Assembly (NCBI RefSeq): GCF_003097235.1
Contig: NZ_QEQQ01000019.1
Location: 55,335-119,334, forward strand
Source: Pseudomonas sp. CC120222-01a
Lineage (GTDB): Bacteria; Pseudomonadota; Gammaproteobacteria; Pseudomonadales; Pseudomonadaceae
Direction of reading: 5' to 3'
Length of the DNA stretch: 64,000 nucleotides
Position numbers and translations under genes: made by a program. The notes below the pieces were generated by a model. The model had not been told where the DNA came from. It saw nothing but the letters and a program-made list of their open reading frames with translations, and did no database searches. This document shows positions 62,938 through 64,000 of the stretch, in pieces (position 1 is the first letter of the stretch; each line of letters opens with the position of its first letter).

Positions 62938-63087
62938 GTTGACTCTCCTTTGCAGTATGGACTGTAAGGATTGCGACTCCCGGGCTGCGGGAAAGTGCGA
63001 TCGAACTTTACCGAACGGTGGCGGCTCGCAGGTAAACCAGGCCTGCGCTGCTAGGCTCAATCTCACTGTCACCCAAGGAGAGCGCTC

Positions 63088-63303
63088 ATGACCGATCATC
63101 ACACCTACAAGAAGATCGAGCTGGTGGGTTCGTCCCACAACAGCATCGAAGAGGCGATCAACAATGCCTTGGCCGAAGCCGGCAAGAGCATCAAGCACCT
63201 GGAGTGGTTTGAAGTGGTCGATACCCGTGGCCATATTCGCGACAACAAGGCGGCACACTTCCAGGTCACGCTGAAGGTTGGCTTCCGCATCGCCAACAGC
63301 TGA
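63088..63303 (+). CDS. Dodecin (flavin-binding)
   Basis: A 71-residue protein with KKIELVGSSHNSIEEAINNA and EWFEVVDTRGHIRDNKAAHF, the conserved dodecin core; the Trp (LEWFEV) is the flavin-stacking residue. Dodecins form dodecamers that store or buffer FMN/FAD. AAGGAG lies upstream. Divergent from the DUF883 gene. Confidence 0.92.
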   Translation: MTDHHTYKKIELVGSSHNSIEEAINNALAEAGKSIKHLEWFEVVDTRGHIRDNKAAHFQVTLKVGFRIANS

Positions 63304-63352
63304 AACATTCCCGGGCTGGAATAGCCCTGCGTGATGGCGTTATAACACCGGA

Positions 63353-63382
63353 GGGCGCCTTGGCGGCGCCCTTCTGGTCTTT
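63353..63382 (+). terminator. Terminator after dodecin gene
   Basis: GGGCGCC (63353-63359) and GGCGCCC (63365-63371) form a GC stem with a 5-nt loop, followed by TTCTGGTCTTTT. It separates the dodecin gene from the DUF1161 gene. Confidence 0.7.
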
Positions 63383-63408
63383 TCTCATCTGTACAAGGAA
63401 TGCGATCG

Positions 63409-63630
63409 ATGACGAAACTGATGCTGGCGTTGGGTTTGATGGTGCTGGCCGGTGGGGCGATGGCCGCCGGCAAACCCTGTGAGGAGCTCAAGGCCGAGAT
63501 CGCCTCGAAGCTCGATGCCAAGGGCGTGAAGGGCTACAAGCTGGAAATCGTCAACAAGGGCGAGCCGGCTGGCAAGGTGGTGGGCAGCTGTGAGGCGGGT
63601 CGCAAGGAAATTGTCTACCGCCGCGGCTAA
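63409..63630 (+). CDS. DUF1161 secreted protein
   Basis: ATG 63409 (AAGGA upstream) gives 73 residues; an ATG 9 bp earlier is in frame. Signal peptide TKLMLALGLMVLAGGAMAA, then PCEELKAEIASKLDAKGVKG and CEAGRKEIVYRR, the DUF1161 pattern with two conserved cysteines probably forming a disulfide in the periplasm. Function unknown. Confidence 0.85.
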   Translation: MTKLMLALGLMVLAGGAMAAGKPCEELKAEIASKLDAKGVKGYKLEIVNKGEPAGKVVGSCEAGRKEIVYRRG

Positions 63631-63642
63631 TGCGTTGGATTC

Positions 63643-63708
63643 TTCGCGGGTGAACCCGCTCCCACAGGTACTGCACAAGACTCAAAGGCGACACAAACCC
63701 TGTGGGAG
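63643..63708. repeat. REP doublet interrupted by an IS110-like element
   Basis: A complete REP core (TTCGCGGGTGAACCCGCTCC..CACAG, 63643-63667) is followed by 32 bp and then by CTGTGGGAG (63700-63708), the first 9 bases of an inverted REP. The expected continuation CGGGC is replaced by ATTCTATGGCC, the start of the IS110-like element. The other half should lie beyond the window. Confidence 0.75.
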
Positions 63709-63853
63709 ATTCTATGGCCGAAGGCAATTTCTCAGTTGAACCGCCTTCGGCCTCTTTCAGCAATCTCCAGGCACAAGTCAGTGCGCCAGAGAATTTCTCT
63801 TCGGCGTTGGGTGCTATCCGTCAGTTTGGTTGGGCTGCGCAGCAGCCCCGGCC
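63709..63853 (-). mobile_element. Non-coding right end of an IS110-like element
   Basis: The 145 bp between the REP junction and the transposase stop. It contains a perfect 10-bp inverted repeat, GGCCGAAGGC/GCCTTCGGCC (about 63714-63750), and a second short stem near 63836-63850. In the IS1111 branch of this family the end downstream of the transposase encodes the bridge RNA, so this is a candidate for it. The small plus-strand frame across it (63702-63908) is not taken as a gene. Confidence 0.5.
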
Positions 63854-64000
63854 TCAGTTGGCCGGCTTAGCACCTCCGGTATATACCTCGGGCTTCCAGT
63901 CGGCCTGATGCCTCATCAGGCCGAAGGCCAGCCGAGCCAAGCGACGCGCAAGGATCACCAAGGCTTGGGTGGTTTTCTTCCCGCGTGCTTGATGATGGGC
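63854..64000 (-). CDS. IS110-family transposase, C-terminal end only (cut by window)
   Basis: Forty-eight codons and a TGA stop, running off the right edge on the minus strand. RGKKTTQALVILARRLARLA is the basic C-terminal motif of IS110/IS116 transposases, followed by FGLMRHQADWKP. These DEDD/Ser recombinases insert at precise sites. The REP interruption next to it supports the assignment. Completeness of the gene cannot be judged. Confidence 0.7.
   Translation of the reverse strand, partial: AHHQARGKKTTQALVILARRLARLAFGLMRHQADWKPEVYTGGAKPAN

Noticed and set aside
63702..63908. 68-codon plus-strand open frame at the IS end
   Set aside because: Spans the REP junction and the antisense of the transposase end; better explained by the IS element.

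Overview
The window is the replication-origin region of a Pseudomonas chromosome, most probably of the P. putida group. The basis is the gene order glmS-glmR-glmU-atp-parAB-rsmG-mnmG-mnmE-yidC-yidD-rnpA-rpmH | dnaA-dnaN-recF-gyrB, the GC-rich sequence, the putida-type REP elements (cores resembling GTGGGAGCGGGC..GCCCGC), the protein sequences, and an IS110-like element that appears to have landed inside a REP. No rRNA, tRNA, CRISPR or prophage was seen.

Layout. 1-1266: 3' part of an AT-richer GT39/PMT-type glycosyltransferase beside the glmS attTn7 locus. 1615-5800: amino-sugar genes glmS, glmR and glmU. 5922-13036: F1Fo ATP synthase operon atpIBEFHAGDC (minus strand), with hairpins in several gaps. 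13186-19346: parB, parA, rsmG, mnmG, mnmE. 19433-21902: membrane insertion and ribosome genes yidC, yidD, rnpA, rpmH. 21903-22485: oriC, with DnaA boxes, an AT-rich segment and divergent rpmH and dnaA promoters. 22486-28712: dnaA-dnaN-recF-gyrB, with two ParB-binding parS sites in the recF reading frame.

28776-38222 is a metabolic block: an RcnB-like protein; a sulfide-oxidation unit (FisR-like sigma54 activator divergent from persulfide dioxygenase, sulfide:quinone oxidoreductase and a TauE/SafE exporter); and a LysR regulator divergent from a GMC flavo-oxidoreductase and an MHS-family transporter. 38400-50911 is mostly core: plsC, gmhB, glyS/glyQ, tag, an LpxL-like acyltransferase, a TPR protein, trkA, rsmB, fmt, def, dprA, tsaC. 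51027-52011 holds a DUF3077 gene with a strongly structured leader and a 319-bp near-perfect inverted repeat. 52012-63630: qor, hemF, aroE, choline-sulfate genes (choX-like, betC, LysR), two small enzymes, trpA/trpB with trpI, and small stress or envelope proteins. The right edge cuts an IS110-family transposase.

Main observations. (1) The mnmG-mnmE gap carries a diverged, co-linear copy of oriC: four shared motifs sit at exactly the same 4,540-bp offset. (2) The DUF3077 leader has a perfect 10-nt anti-Shine-Dalgarno and mutually exclusive GTGGTAA/TTACCAC pairings, like a riboregulator. (3) The sulfide regulator keeps the three-cysteine spacing known from FisR and faces phased ACTGCCA repeats upstream of a sigma54-like promoter. 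(4) The perfect DnaA box TTATCCACA occurs 31 times by hand count, mostly inside genes far from oriC. (5) The IS110-like element splits a REP at a precise point.
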